Part shown: piece by piece, positions 1 to 7,158 of the stretch | Position numbering within the stretch: position 1 is the stretch's first letter | Layout of the letters: each line of letters starts with the position of its first letter | Assembly (NCBI GenBank): GCA_025929805.1 | Contig: JAICPP010000095.1 | Coordinates: forward strand, 1 to 11,571 | Origin: Gemmatimonadales bacterium | Lineage (GTDB): Bacteria; Gemmatimonadota; Gemmatimonadetes; Gemmatimonadales; GWC2-71-9 | Direction of reading: 5' to 3' | Length of the DNA stretch: 11,571 bases | Notes under the pieces: model-generated | What the model was told of the DNA's origin: nothing | Database searches by the model: none | Seen by the model: the letters and a program-made list of their open reading frames with translations, nothing else | Made by a program: the position numbers and the translations under genes

Positions 1-105
1 CAGGAAGATGATGTCAAAGATGACCGCCGTGGCCAACAAGCCCAGCGGGAACACGATGAGCATCGGGTGAACCGGATGCCCTGCAAGCTTGACTTTGCTC
101 TCCAT
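1..105 (-). CDS. DUF2231-type membrane protein, N-terminal fragment (cut by window edge)
   Basis: Only the first 35 codons are in the window; the rest lies to the left of position 1. The protein starts at an ATG (103-105) and reads MESKVKLAGHPVHPMLIVFP, then a hydrophobic stretch (LGLLATAVIFDIIFL). The GHPVHPM(L)I(V)FP signature followed by a transmembrane helix is typical of the start of DUF2231 membrane proteins, small multi-helix inner-membrane proteins of unknown function. A strong Shine-Dalgarno, AGGAGG at 118-123, lies 12 nt upstream of the ATG, somewhat farther than ideal. No closer in-frame start is present, and an in-frame TTG at 124-126 has no ribosome site of its own. Family assignment from a 35-residue fragment is reasonable but not certain. 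Confidence 0.75.
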   Translation of the reverse strand, partial: MESKVKLAGHPVHPMLIVFPLGLLATAVIFDIIFL

Positions 106-117
106 GGCGCGCCGCGG

Positions 118-123
118 CCTCCT
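118..123 (-). promoter_or_regulatory. Shine-Dalgarno AGGAGG of the DUF2231 gene
   Basis: A perfect AGGAGG on the minus strand lies 12 nt before the ATG at 103-105. The spacing is long, but it is the only purine-rich site near this start. Confidence 0.5.
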
Positions 124-309
124 CAACCGTTACTGTCAGTGCCCAGGTACCGAGTTGTTGCTGCGCCTGCTGCAGGTCGCCAGGTGGTCCGGCGCGGGTA
201 GACGGTGCCGGTGAACCGTCCAGCTGCCTCCCGCAATCAGGCGAGCGGGGGAGTAGGGCAAAAATGCGTGGATTCGGGGAGATCGTGATGTGACGCGTGA
301 CCCTCTGGG

Positions 310-2916
310 TCAGCGTTTTGGCTGAGCGTCCAGGACTTCACGCACTTTGAACAGGAGACTCTCGGCGGAGAACGGCTTCTGAAGGAAGGAGCCCTCGATC
401 TGCTGAATCCCGGGCTGCAGCTTGTCACCTTCCGCGTACCCGGACATGAAGATCAGCTTCAGCTCGGGCCAGCGGGACCTCAGCTCCGAGGCGAGTGCGA
501 GTCCGCCCATGTCCGGCATTACGACGTCGGTGAGGATCAGATCGACTGTCTCGCCAAGATCGTCCAGCAACCGTAAGGCCTCCTGGCCATTGCGAGCCGG
601 GATGACGGTATAGCCCTGGTTCAGGAGGACTCTCGACGCTACGCTCCGAACGGCGTCCTCGTCTTCGACCAGCAGTATCTTCTCGCAGCCGCGGGCAGAC
701 CCGGTCGGCTCGGCGGGCGCCTCCGTTGCCACCTCGTCTGACTCAACCCGGGGGAGGCAGACCTTGAAGCTGGTTCCCTTGTCGGGCTCGCTGTCGACCC
801 AGATGTAACCACCGCTCTGCACGACGATCCCATAGACGGTCGCCAGGCCGAGCCCGGTGTTCTGCGTAGTCGGCTTGGTGGTAAAGAATGGCTCGAAGAG
901 GCGGGCCTTGATCTCCGGGGTCATTCCGTGGCCGGTGTCGCTCACGATGAGCATGACATAGGGCCCTAGAGGAATGTCGATGCCGATGTGGCGGTAGGCG
1001 TACCCGCCGGGCAGCTCGACGTCCAGCGTTTCGATGGTGAGCTGGCCGCCGCCCCGCATGGCGTCGCGGGCATTCAACGCCAGGTTCATCACAACCTGTT
1101 CGAGCTGTCCGTAATCCGCCTCCACGCCCCCCAAACCCACCGAAAGTCTGGTGGTCAGCTTGATGTCCTCTCCCAGCAGCGGCCGCAGCATCCGCTCCAT
1201 TCCGGAGACCACTTCATTGAGACTGAGCACATGGCGCGCCACGAGCTGCTGGCGCCCGAAGCCGAGGAGCTGGCGGGTGAGATGCATGGCGCGCTCCGCG
1301 GCTTTCCTGATCTCGTCGGCATCGGACCACCGGGGATCGCTTCGATCCAAGTTGGTCAGCAGAAAATCGCTGAACCCCATGATGATCATCATCATGTTGT
1401 TGAAGTCGTGGGCCACGCCGCCAGCCAGGCGACCCACGGCTTCCATCTTCTGTGCCTGACGGACCTGCTCCTCGGCACGCCTTCGCTCGGTGAGGTCCTG
1501 CACGTTCACCGCGTAGTAGATCACCTGTCCTTCCCCATCTCTGACCGCGGTCGCGTCGATCAGCGCGGGGAACACCATGCCGTTGCGGCGCAGCCGCTCG
1601 GTTTCCCAGATCTGGTGACCGCGGGCGTCGAACATGGGGTTCATTCTGGGGAAGTCCTGCTGTCCGACCGACAGCTCGGCCATGGGTTTCCCCCGCAACT
1701 CTTCGACGGTCCAGCCGTGCATGGAGGCAAACGCCGGATTGACGCTTTCGATCGTCCCACCATCGGCGCTGACGATGGCCACGCCCCAGCCGGCATGCTC
1801 GAAGATCCGGGCCCACCGCTGCAGCTCTCTCCCGACCTCCACCCGCTGGCTGATATCGCGGCCTACGCCAACGATGCCGGTGACCTCGCCATAGGGGCCG
1901 TGTAGCGGAGAGAGGGTGGTTTGCATGTGGCGGACACCTTTTCGGGACCGCAGCATCCACTCATAAGTGACAGTCTCGCCGGCGAGCGCGCGCCGGTTGG
2001 CCTGCTCGTGCAGCGGCGCGTCTTCGGGTCCCACGATCTCAGCGGTAGTACGGCCAATCAGACTGGTTGCATCGAATCCCTCACGCTCCAACCAGCGGCC
2101 GAACGCATCCACGCAGCGCTGGTCTCGGTCCAGCCGAAAAACGACGTCGTCGATGGACTCGACCAGGTGTCGGAAGCGCTCTTCGCTGGCCAGCAGGGCG
2201 TGCTCCGCCAAGGTGCGATCGGGCAGCTCACGGCCGAAACACACCAGCCCATTGTTGGTGGGGAGCAGCCTGATGGAGAACCAGCGATTCATGGAGGGGA
2301 AGAACTCTTCCAGATCGACCTCAGTCCCTTGGGCGTGCGCGCGGAACGCCTCGGCCTGAAGCCGGGTCCCGGCCAGGCCTCGGACTGCATGCCACACGTT
2401 TTGCCCCAGGAGCTTGGAGCGCGGGAGCACGTGGTGGGAGAGAATTGCGTCGGCGCGGGCATTCACGTGAGTCACCCGCCACTCGTGATCGCACGCCAGG
2501 AACGCCTCGCTCATGCCGTCGAGGATCTGGGAGGTAAAGCCGGCCAACGGGTTTTCCCGGAGCAGCACGGTGAGTCCGTCGTCTGACGGATAGGCCCGGA
2601 TCTCCACCGAGCCACGCGTCCCGGCATCGGGCACCTCGTGAACGACCGCGGTCTGGTCGGCGTATGCCCGATGGAGAGCCCGGGCCAGAGACGAATCGGC
2701 CAGGGCCGGGCGGTCCCAGATGACGGTGCCAACGAGATCGGTTGAGGGTGAGCCGGAGAGCCGGGAGAGGACCCGCTCGGCCTGGCGGTTCAGGTAGGCG
2801 AATCGCCAGTCAGGGTCGAGAGCGAAAATACCTTCGCCGATACGATCGAGCAGATCGAGCGGCTGGGAGGCGTTGAGCAACCCGATTGAACCTTGCTTTC
2901 CAGGAGGCGGTTCCAA
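310..2916 (-). CDS. Multi-PAS hybrid histidine kinase with C-terminal receiver
   Basis: An 868-residue signalling kinase with no signal peptide or membrane helix, so probably cytosolic. Domains in order: four PAS-like modules at about 22-120, 130-235, 245-360 and 365-480 (the third and fourth end in GxxRDIS and NVQDLTERR, typical PAS/PAC ends); a HisKA dimerisation helix with the phospho-acceptor H503 in GGVAHDFNN; a HATPase_c domain with N box (NLALNARDAM, 611-620), G1 (SDTGHGM, from D660), F box (LFEPFFTTK) and G2 (TGLGLATVYGIV); and a receiver at about 745-865 with acidic residues E751/D752, phospho-acceptor D797 in LTDVVMPDM, S825 and K847. All catalytic residues are present, so it should autophosphorylate and pass phosphate to its own receiver. 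No DNA-binding output domain and no separate partner regulator are in the window. It starts at a TTG 30 bp after the slt stop, in the same frame, suggesting co-transcription. No good ribosome site precedes the TTG and the first in-frame ATG is residue 135, inside PAS 2, so the exact start is uncertain. The ligand or stimulus cannot be told. Confidence 0.93.
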   Translation of the reverse strand: MEPPPGKQGSIGLLNASQPLDLLDRIGEGIFALDPDWRFAYLNRQAERVLSRLSGSPSTDLVGTVIWDRPALADSSLARALHRAYADQTAVVHEVPDAGTRGSVEIRAYPSDDGLTVLLRENPLAGFTSQILDGMSEAFLACDHEWRVTHVNARADAILSHHVLPRSKLLGQNVWHAVRGLAGTRLQAEAFRAHAQGTEVDLEEFFPSMNRWFSIRLLPTNNGLVCFGRELPDRTLAEHALLASEERFRHLVESIDDVVFRLDRDQRCVDAFGRWLEREGFDATSLIGRTTAEIVGPEDAPLHEQANRRALAGETVTYEWMLRSRKGVRHMQTTLSPLHGPYGEVTGIVGVGRDISQRVEVGRELQRWARIFEHAGWGVAIVSADGGTIESVNPAFASMHGWTVEELRGKPMAELSVGQQDFPRMNPMFDARGHQIWETERLRRNGMVFPALIDATAVRDGEGQVIYYAVNVQDLTERRRAEEQVRQAQKMEAVGRLAGGVAHDFNNMMMIIMGFSDFLLTNLDRSDPRWSDADEIRKAAERAMHLTRQLLGFGRQQLVARHVLSLNEVVSGMERMLRPLLGEDIKLTTRLSVGLGGVEADYGQLEQVVMNLALNARDAMRGGGQLTIETLDVELPGGYAYRHIGIDIPLGPYVMLIVSDTGHGMTPEIKARLFEPFFTTKPTTQNTGLGLATVYGIVVQSGGYIWVDSEPDKGTSFKVCLPRVESDEVATEAPAEPTGSARGCEKILLVEDEDAVRSVASRVLLNQGYTVIPARNGQEALRLLDDLGETVDLILTDVVMPDMGGLALASELRSRWPELKLIFMSGYAEGDKLQPGIQQIEGSFLQKPFSAESLLFKVREVLDAQPKR

Positions 2917-2946
2917 ACTAAGAGCATTGCACCCCCCCTGCCAAGC

Positions 2947-5301
2947 TCACATCTGCTGCTCTTCGCTACCCGCTACCCCTTCGGCCTGGGGGCCGGGTTG
3001 GGCAGCGTCAGTCCGGGTGGGGATGTCCCTACCATACAGGGCCCGGTAGATCTCCTCATTGCGCTGGATGGTACGCACGTAGTCGCGAGTTTCCACAAAG
3101 GAGATTTGCTCGGCGAAGACCTCGGGATCGGTGACACCGATGCGCTTCGACCAGCGCTCGACCCGCGGCGAGCCCGCGTTGTAGGCAGCCAGGATGTGGG
3201 CCCGCTGATCGTAACGGGCCTCCAGCTCTCGCAGGTGGAAAGCACCCAGCTGGATACTCACGTCGGGCTGGTAGAGCAGCACCGGGTCCCACAGTGGGTA
3301 GTTCAGCTCCTTGGCCAGGCGCTCTCCCAGGTCAGGCATGACCTGCGCCAATCCCCGAGCCCCTGCGGGAGACGTAGCAGCAGGGTTGAAGTTGGACTCC
3401 TGCCGGATCAAGGCGGCGACGAAGCTGGGGTCGAGTCCCTGCTCGGCGGCCTCCGCCAGCAAGGCATCGGTATGGACCACTGGATAGATAAGCCGATAGG
3501 TCCGGGCATCGGCCGGTGCGCCCTGGGCGAGGGCCCGGCGGGCCAGTTGAATGGCAGCAGCGGCCATGCCCTGGCTGCGGAAAGCGTTGGCGAGCACCAG
3601 CAGGCGCTCGGAAGAGCTGTCGGTCGATTTCGTCAGGCGATCCAGCTCCCAGCGAGACTCCTGCCGCATGCCCAGGCGAGCCAACAGTGCAGCTCGCGAG
3701 ACCACGCGGTCAATTGTGGGGTCCTCCGGGAATGAATCCGGTGCTGCCTGCGGCGACCAGGGACCGATTCCCAGCCGGTTGGCGCTGAGCGCTCCGTAGT
3801 AGGAGAGAGGGTCGCGGGCGATCACAGTCTGCCACCGAGATCTGGCGCCCACGCTGTCCCCCGCAGTAGCCCAGGCACGCCCTGCCCAGTACACCGCCCC
3901 CAGTGCCTCATCGCTCCCCGGGTAACGCTCGGCCAAGCCGTCGAACTCCTGGGCTGCCAGCTTGGGGCGGTCGCTGAGCAGCGCGATCATGGCCGCCCGG
4001 AAACGCGCGGTGGGTGCAAACCGGCTGGTGGGGTAGCGAGTCGAGACCACCCGGTACAGCCGGCGAGCCTCGGCATCCGCGCGTTCATCCGAGGCCAGAT
4101 CGGCCAGGAGGAAGTAGGCCGACGCTGCCGGAGTGGTATCCCGCGAGTACGTGCGGGCGACACGGGCCAGAGCTGTTCGGCCCTTTTGCAGCTGTCCGTC
4201 GCGCACCAACGCTCGCGCCCCAAAGTAGGCCGCATGCGCCGCGAGCGAGTGCGGGGAGCGCACCTGCCGGTACTGCACCGCTGCCTCACGATTCCGCTTG
4301 AGCCGGGTGAGCGCATTAGCATAGTCAAACCGATCCCGGCTGGTGCCCAGCCGGCCGTTACCGGCGCGAGCGAAGCCGCTGGCTGCGCGGGCCGGCATTC
4401 CCGCATCCACGGCAGCGCGGGCCACCAGCAGTTCCTCGGACGGGGCGAGGGGCGCGAAGGCGCTGTCGGTGAGGTTGATGGCTTGCCGGGCCGCAGCGGA
4501 TGAAATCCGACCGCTCAACAGGGCCAGAAGTTCCCGGCGAATGGATGCACCATTCCCGCTGTCCGGGCTCGACGCCAGGCGCAGGCGAAGGCTGGTGAGC
4601 TGCTCGCCCAGTTCCTGGTAACGGCGTGCCGCCTCGACTAGATCCCCGGTGCGCTCGTAGGCCGCGGCCTCCGCCCAGGGGATTCGTCCGCGGGGCAGCG
4701 GATCCTCGATGGCGGCGTAAAGTCCCGCGCGGGTGGTGCTATCCGCGCTCACTGCGGCTGCGCGCAATCTCAGCCAATCGGCAATCTGGGGCAGCCGCTC
4801 GGCGGCTTTCACGAAGACGGCAGCGGCGCTATCTCGCGATCCGTTCCGCTCCAACGCGGTGGCGAATAGCATGAGACGCTCGCCGGAGGTGCGATCTTGC
4901 CGCAGCGCCGCGACCGCATGCTCGAGCGCTGCCGTATCGGCTCGCCGCTCCAACGCGGCTCGGGTCAGCAAAACCCGAGCACGCCCTTCATAGAGGCTAT
5001 CGATCCAGGATTCCCGGCTAAGGAGCTGCAACACTTCGTTCCAGCCTCCCCATTCACTGGCAGCGGTGGCGGCGAGAAATACTGCAGCTGGTGTACGACT
5101 GGATGAGTCCTGCAGAGCACCGGAGAGCAGACGAGTGGCTTGCCACGGCCTGCCGCGGCTCAATGCATCAGCGGCCTGCACCAGCGTAGAGTCCAGGGCG
5201 GTGCGGACCTCACCGGAATCTGCCGCTAGAGCCAAACCGGGTAGACGCTGGGGGACGCCTACGGCGGCGAGCCAGAGCCAAAGATGGATCAGGTGCGTCA
5301 C
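2947..5301 (-). CDS. slt: Soluble lytic murein transglycosylase, Slt type
   Basis: A 784-residue periplasmic enzyme expected to cleave the MurNAc-GlcNAc bond of peptidoglycan, leaving 1,6-anhydro ends. The N-terminus has a hydrophobic signal-like segment with a likely cleavage after the Ala run near residues 24-27. Residues about 40-600 are Ala/Arg/Leu-rich helical repeats, in places TPR-like (for example ADAEARRLYRVVSTRYPTS near 408-426, and the following repeat ending in ERYPGSDEA), matching the superhelical U/L domains of Slt70. The catalytic SLT domain spans about 610-755: IRQESNFNPAATSPAGARGL carries the catalytic Glu635, followed by GLAQVMP (650-656) and LAAYNAGSPRVERW (704-717), all family landmarks. 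The last 25 residues are a polar, disordered-looking tail. The start is GTG (5299-5301); the ribosome site upstream is weak (GAAAG, 9 nt away). The gene probably leads a two-gene unit with the hybrid kinase and is divergent from the S4-protein gene. The gene symbol is by family resemblance; orthology to E. coli slt is not proven. Confidence 0.92.
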   Translation of the reverse strand: MTHLIHLWLWLAAVGVPQRLPGLALAADSGEVRTALDSTLVQAADALSRGRPWQATRLLSGALQDSSSRTPAAVFLAATAASEWGGWNEVLQLLSRESWIDSLYEGRARVLLTRAALERRADTAALEHAVAALRQDRTSGERLMLFATALERNGSRDSAAAVFVKAAERLPQIADWLRLRAAAVSADSTTRAGLYAAIEDPLPRGRIPWAEAAAYERTGDLVEAARRYQELGEQLTSLRLRLASSPDSGNGASIRRELLALLSGRISSAAARQAINLTDSAFAPLAPSEELLVARAAVDAGMPARAASGFARAGNGRLGTSRDRFDYANALTRLKRNREAAVQYRQVRSPHSLAAHAAYFGARALVRDGQLQKGRTALARVARTYSRDTTPAASAYFLLADLASDERADAEARRLYRVVSTRYPTSRFAPTARFRAAMIALLSDRPKLAAQEFDGLAERYPGSDEALGAVYWAGRAWATAGDSVGARSRWQTVIARDPLSYYGALSANRLGIGPWSPQAAPDSFPEDPTIDRVVSRAALLARLGMRQESRWELDRLTKSTDSSSERLLVLANAFRSQGMAAAAIQLARRALAQGAPADARTYRLIYPVVHTDALLAEAAEQGLDPSFVAALIRQESNFNPAATSPAGARGLAQVMPDLGERLAKELNYPLWDPVLLYQPDVSIQLGAFHLRELEARYDQRAHILAAYNAGSPRVERWSKRIGVTDPEVFAEQISFVETRDYVRTIQRNEEIYRALYGRDIPTRTDAAQPGPQAEGVAGSEEQQM

Positions 5302-5355
5302 AAGTCGTCGCTTTCGGAGGTGATAGTCTGCCGGAGTGATGCAAAGGCCGCGCCG

Positions 5356-5395
5356 CCGGGGACTTAGTCCTGAGAGGCCTCAGCGGCCTCCCCGG
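5356..5395. other. Nested inverted repeats between slt and the S4-protein gene
   Basis: The 132-bp divergent intergenic region contains GAGGCC (5374-5379) and GGCCTC (5385-5390) around a 5-nt loop, flanked by CCGGGG (5356-5361) and CCCCGG (5390-5395). An 11-bp palindrome, GGACTTAGTCC (5360-5370), lies between the left arms. Because both neighbours are transcribed away from this site, it is not a terminator. It could be an operator or an mRNA leader structure, or simply chance in GC-rich DNA. Confidence 0.3.
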
Positions 5396-5433
5396 ACTCG
5401 GATTCTGCCGAAGAGCCACTACTTTTTGCAGGT

Positions 5434-5829
5434 ATGACCGATGCCGAGGACAGGACCCGAGTGGACAAGTGGCTGTGGGCGGCACGCTTCTTCAAGACTC
5501 GGGCGCTTGCGGCGGAGGCTATTGCCGGTGGCAAGGTTCAGGTGAACGGGGAACGAGTCAAGCGAGCCAAGCCGCTGCAGGTCGGAGACGAAGTCCGAAT
5601 CAGACTGGGTCCCTACGAACACCGGGTTGTAGTGCGGGAGCTCTCGAGTCAACGGGGTCCAGCCACGCGCGCAATGGAGCTCTACGAGGAGCGGCCGGAG
5701 AGCCGACAGGCGCGCGAAGCACTCGCGCTACAGATGAAGACCCTTCATGCGGCCTTTCTTCCAGGGCGCGGGCGGCCAACCAAGAAGGACAGGCGAGAAA
5801 TTAGCAGATTCAAAGGGCGTGAAAAGTGA
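5434..5829 (+). CDS. hslR: S4-domain RNA-binding protein, Hsp15 (HslR) type
   Basis: A 131-residue basic protein. The S4 RNA-binding fold occupies about residues 8-58: RVDKWLWAARFFKTRALAAE, then an AGGKVQVNGERVKRAKPLQVGDEV stretch, the standard S4 signature. A small beta-rich part follows (VVVREL) and then a Lys/Arg-rich tail (GRGRPTKKDRREISRFKGRE), which is the usual Hsp15 architecture and length. In E. coli, Hsp15 binds stalled 50S subunits carrying nascent-chain tRNA and helps to recycle them; that role is inferred here from homology. The ATG at 5434 is preceded only by a weak AGG. The gene is divergent from slt and converges on icd, with 5 bp between the stops and no terminator-like hairpin there. 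The S4 call is firm; equivalence to E. coli hslR is likely but not certain outside Proteobacteria. Confidence 0.9.
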   Translation: MTDAEDRTRVDKWLWAARFFKTRALAAEAIAGGKVQVNGERVKRAKPLQVGDEVRIRLGPYEHRVVVRELSSQRGPATRAMELYEERPESRQAREALALQMKTLHAAFLPGRGRPTKKDRREISRFKGREK

Positions 5830-5834
5830 AACGT

Positions 5835-7088
5835 CTACATATTCTCGACCATCGCTCGCCCAAACTCACTGGTCTTGAGCAGCGTAGACCCCGGCAGCAG
5901 CCGCTCGAAGTCGTAAGTCACTCGCTTCTGGCCGATGGTCTTCTCCAGAGACGAAACGATTAGCTCGGCTGCTTCATGCCAACCGAGATAGCGTAGCATC
6001 ATTTCCCCCGACAGAATAACCGAGCCGGGGTTCACCTTGTCCTGCCCCGCATATTTCGGTGCGGTTCCGTGGGTCGCCTCGAACACGGCGTGTCCGGTCA
6101 AGTAGTTGATGTTGGCCCCGGGCGCGATACCGATTCCTCCCACCTGGGCCGCAAGCGCGTCCGAGATGTAGTCTCCGTTGAGATTCATGGTCGCGATGAC
6201 GCCGTACTCCTTGGGCCGGGTCAGGATCTGCTGTAGAAAGGCATCCGCGATGACATCCTTGATCACGAGCCCGGCCGGCAGGCGACACCACGGCCCTCCA
6301 TCGATCTCATTGGCGCCGTACTCCTCGCGTGCCACGGCATAGCCCCAGTCGCGAAATCCGCCTTCGGTGAATTTCATGATGTTGCCCTTGTGCACCAGGG
6401 TAACGCTCTCGTACTTGTGCGTCAGGGCGAATTCGATCGCCGAGCGGATCAGACGCTTCGATCCCTCCTCCGAAATGGGCTTGATGCCGATGGCGCTCGT
6501 CGCCGGAAATCGAATGGTTTGCACGCCCATCCGTTCTTGAAGGAACTCGATTACCTGGCGGGCCTCGTCACTCCGAGCCTTGTATTCGATTCCGGCGTAA
6601 ATGTCCTCGGTGTTCTCCCGGAAAATGACCATATTCACATCCTGGGGAGCCTTGACCGGCGAAGGTACGCCGGCAAAGTAGCGCACCGGCCGGACGCAGG
6701 CGTACAGATCGAGCTTCTGCCGGAGCGCCACGTTCAGCGACCGAAATCCGCCACCGACCGGCGTGGTCAGCGGACCCTTGATGGCGACGAGATAATGATG
6801 GATTGCCGCCAGGGTTTCTTCGGGGAGCCAGCTCGAAGTCTGGTTCTTGGCCTTCTCACCGGCGAGCACTTCCATCCAGGCAATGGCTCGCTTGGTTCCG
6901 TAGGCTCGCCGCACTGCGTTGTCGAAGACATACTGGGATGCGCGCCAGATGTCGGGACCGGTGCCGTCGCCTTCGATGAAGGGGACGATCGGTCGGGCGG
7001 GCACCTCGAGCCTCCCATCGCGCATGGTGATCGCTTCGCTGCCGGGGGCCTGGGGTTTGGGAGGTAGTGGTGTGGAGGTGGCTGACAT
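5835..7088 (-). CDS. icd: NADP-dependent isocitrate dehydrogenase
   Basis: A 417-residue cytosolic TCA-cycle enzyme that oxidises isocitrate to 2-oxoglutarate and CO2 with NADP. It aligns nearly end to end with E. coli Icd (416 aa). Landmarks: FIEGDGTGPDIW (37-48); TTPVGGGFRSLNVALRQ (108-124), where Ser117 matches E. coli Ser113, the AceK phosphorylation site that also contacts isocitrate; FRENTEDIYAGIE; LVHKGNIMKFTEG with the catalytic Lys; NLNGDYISDALAAQ with the metal-binding Asp residues; HGTAPKYAGQDKVNPG and TYDFERL, whose K345/Y346 and Y392/R396 match the residues that select NADP over NAD. The ATG at 7086-7088 is chosen because it gives the family length and has AAGGA (7098-7102) 9 nt upstream; the open frame continues 40 codons further but would run into the divergent aceK. 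The adjacent aceK and the conserved serine strongly suggest control by reversible phosphorylation. Confidence 0.97.
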   Translation of the reverse strand: MSATSTPLPPKPQAPGSEAITMRDGRLEVPARPIVPFIEGDGTGPDIWRASQYVFDNAVRRAYGTKRAIAWMEVLAGEKAKNQTSSWLPEETLAAIHHYLVAIKGPLTTPVGGGFRSLNVALRQKLDLYACVRPVRYFAGVPSPVKAPQDVNMVIFRENTEDIYAGIEYKARSDEARQVIEFLQERMGVQTIRFPATSAIGIKPISEEGSKRLIRSAIEFALTHKYESVTLVHKGNIMKFTEGGFRDWGYAVAREEYGANEIDGGPWCRLPAGLVIKDVIADAFLQQILTRPKEYGVIATMNLNGDYISDALAAQVGGIGIAPGANINYLTGHAVFEATHGTAPKYAGQDKVNPGSVILSGEMMLRYLGWHEAAELIVSSLEKTIGQKRVTYDFERLLPGSTLLKTSEFGRAMVENM

Positions 7089-7158
7089 AGTTGCCTGTCC
7101 TTGTCGCGCAAGAGCGGGTTGTCGCGGGAAGATGTCGCTCAATCTGATCGGGTGACGG
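7089..7158. promoter_or_regulatory. Shared icd/aceK divergent control region
   Basis: These 70 bp must hold the start signals of both icd (minus) and aceK (plus) unless promoters sit inside the coding regions. An exact direct repeat TTGTCGCG occurs at 7101-7108 and 7119-7126, with a partial third copy (TGTCGC, 7133-7138). No sigma-70 promoter with good -35 and -10 boxes is obvious on either strand. The repeats could be regulator half-sites, but this rests on pattern alone. Confidence 0.45.

Noticed and set aside
228..253. Hairpin CTCCCGC...GCGGGGGAG in the 106-309 gap as a terminator for the kinase gene
   Set aside because: The stem needs a bulge, and on the minus strand it is followed by GCAGCTGG, not a T-run. 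The T-run at 264-268 has no stem directly before it.
988..1905. Long plus-strand open frame of 305 codons opposite the hybrid kinase
   Set aside because: It is the antisense shadow of a kinase gene whose domains and catalytic motifs are unmistakable; GC-rich coding DNA often leaves such frames open, and its translation shows no recognisable family.
2917..2949. Stop-codon readthrough fusing the transglycosylase to the kinase, which share a frame
   Set aside because: The same frame across a 30-bp gap is expected one time in three. One product is exported and the other cytosolic, and no readthrough signal is visible.
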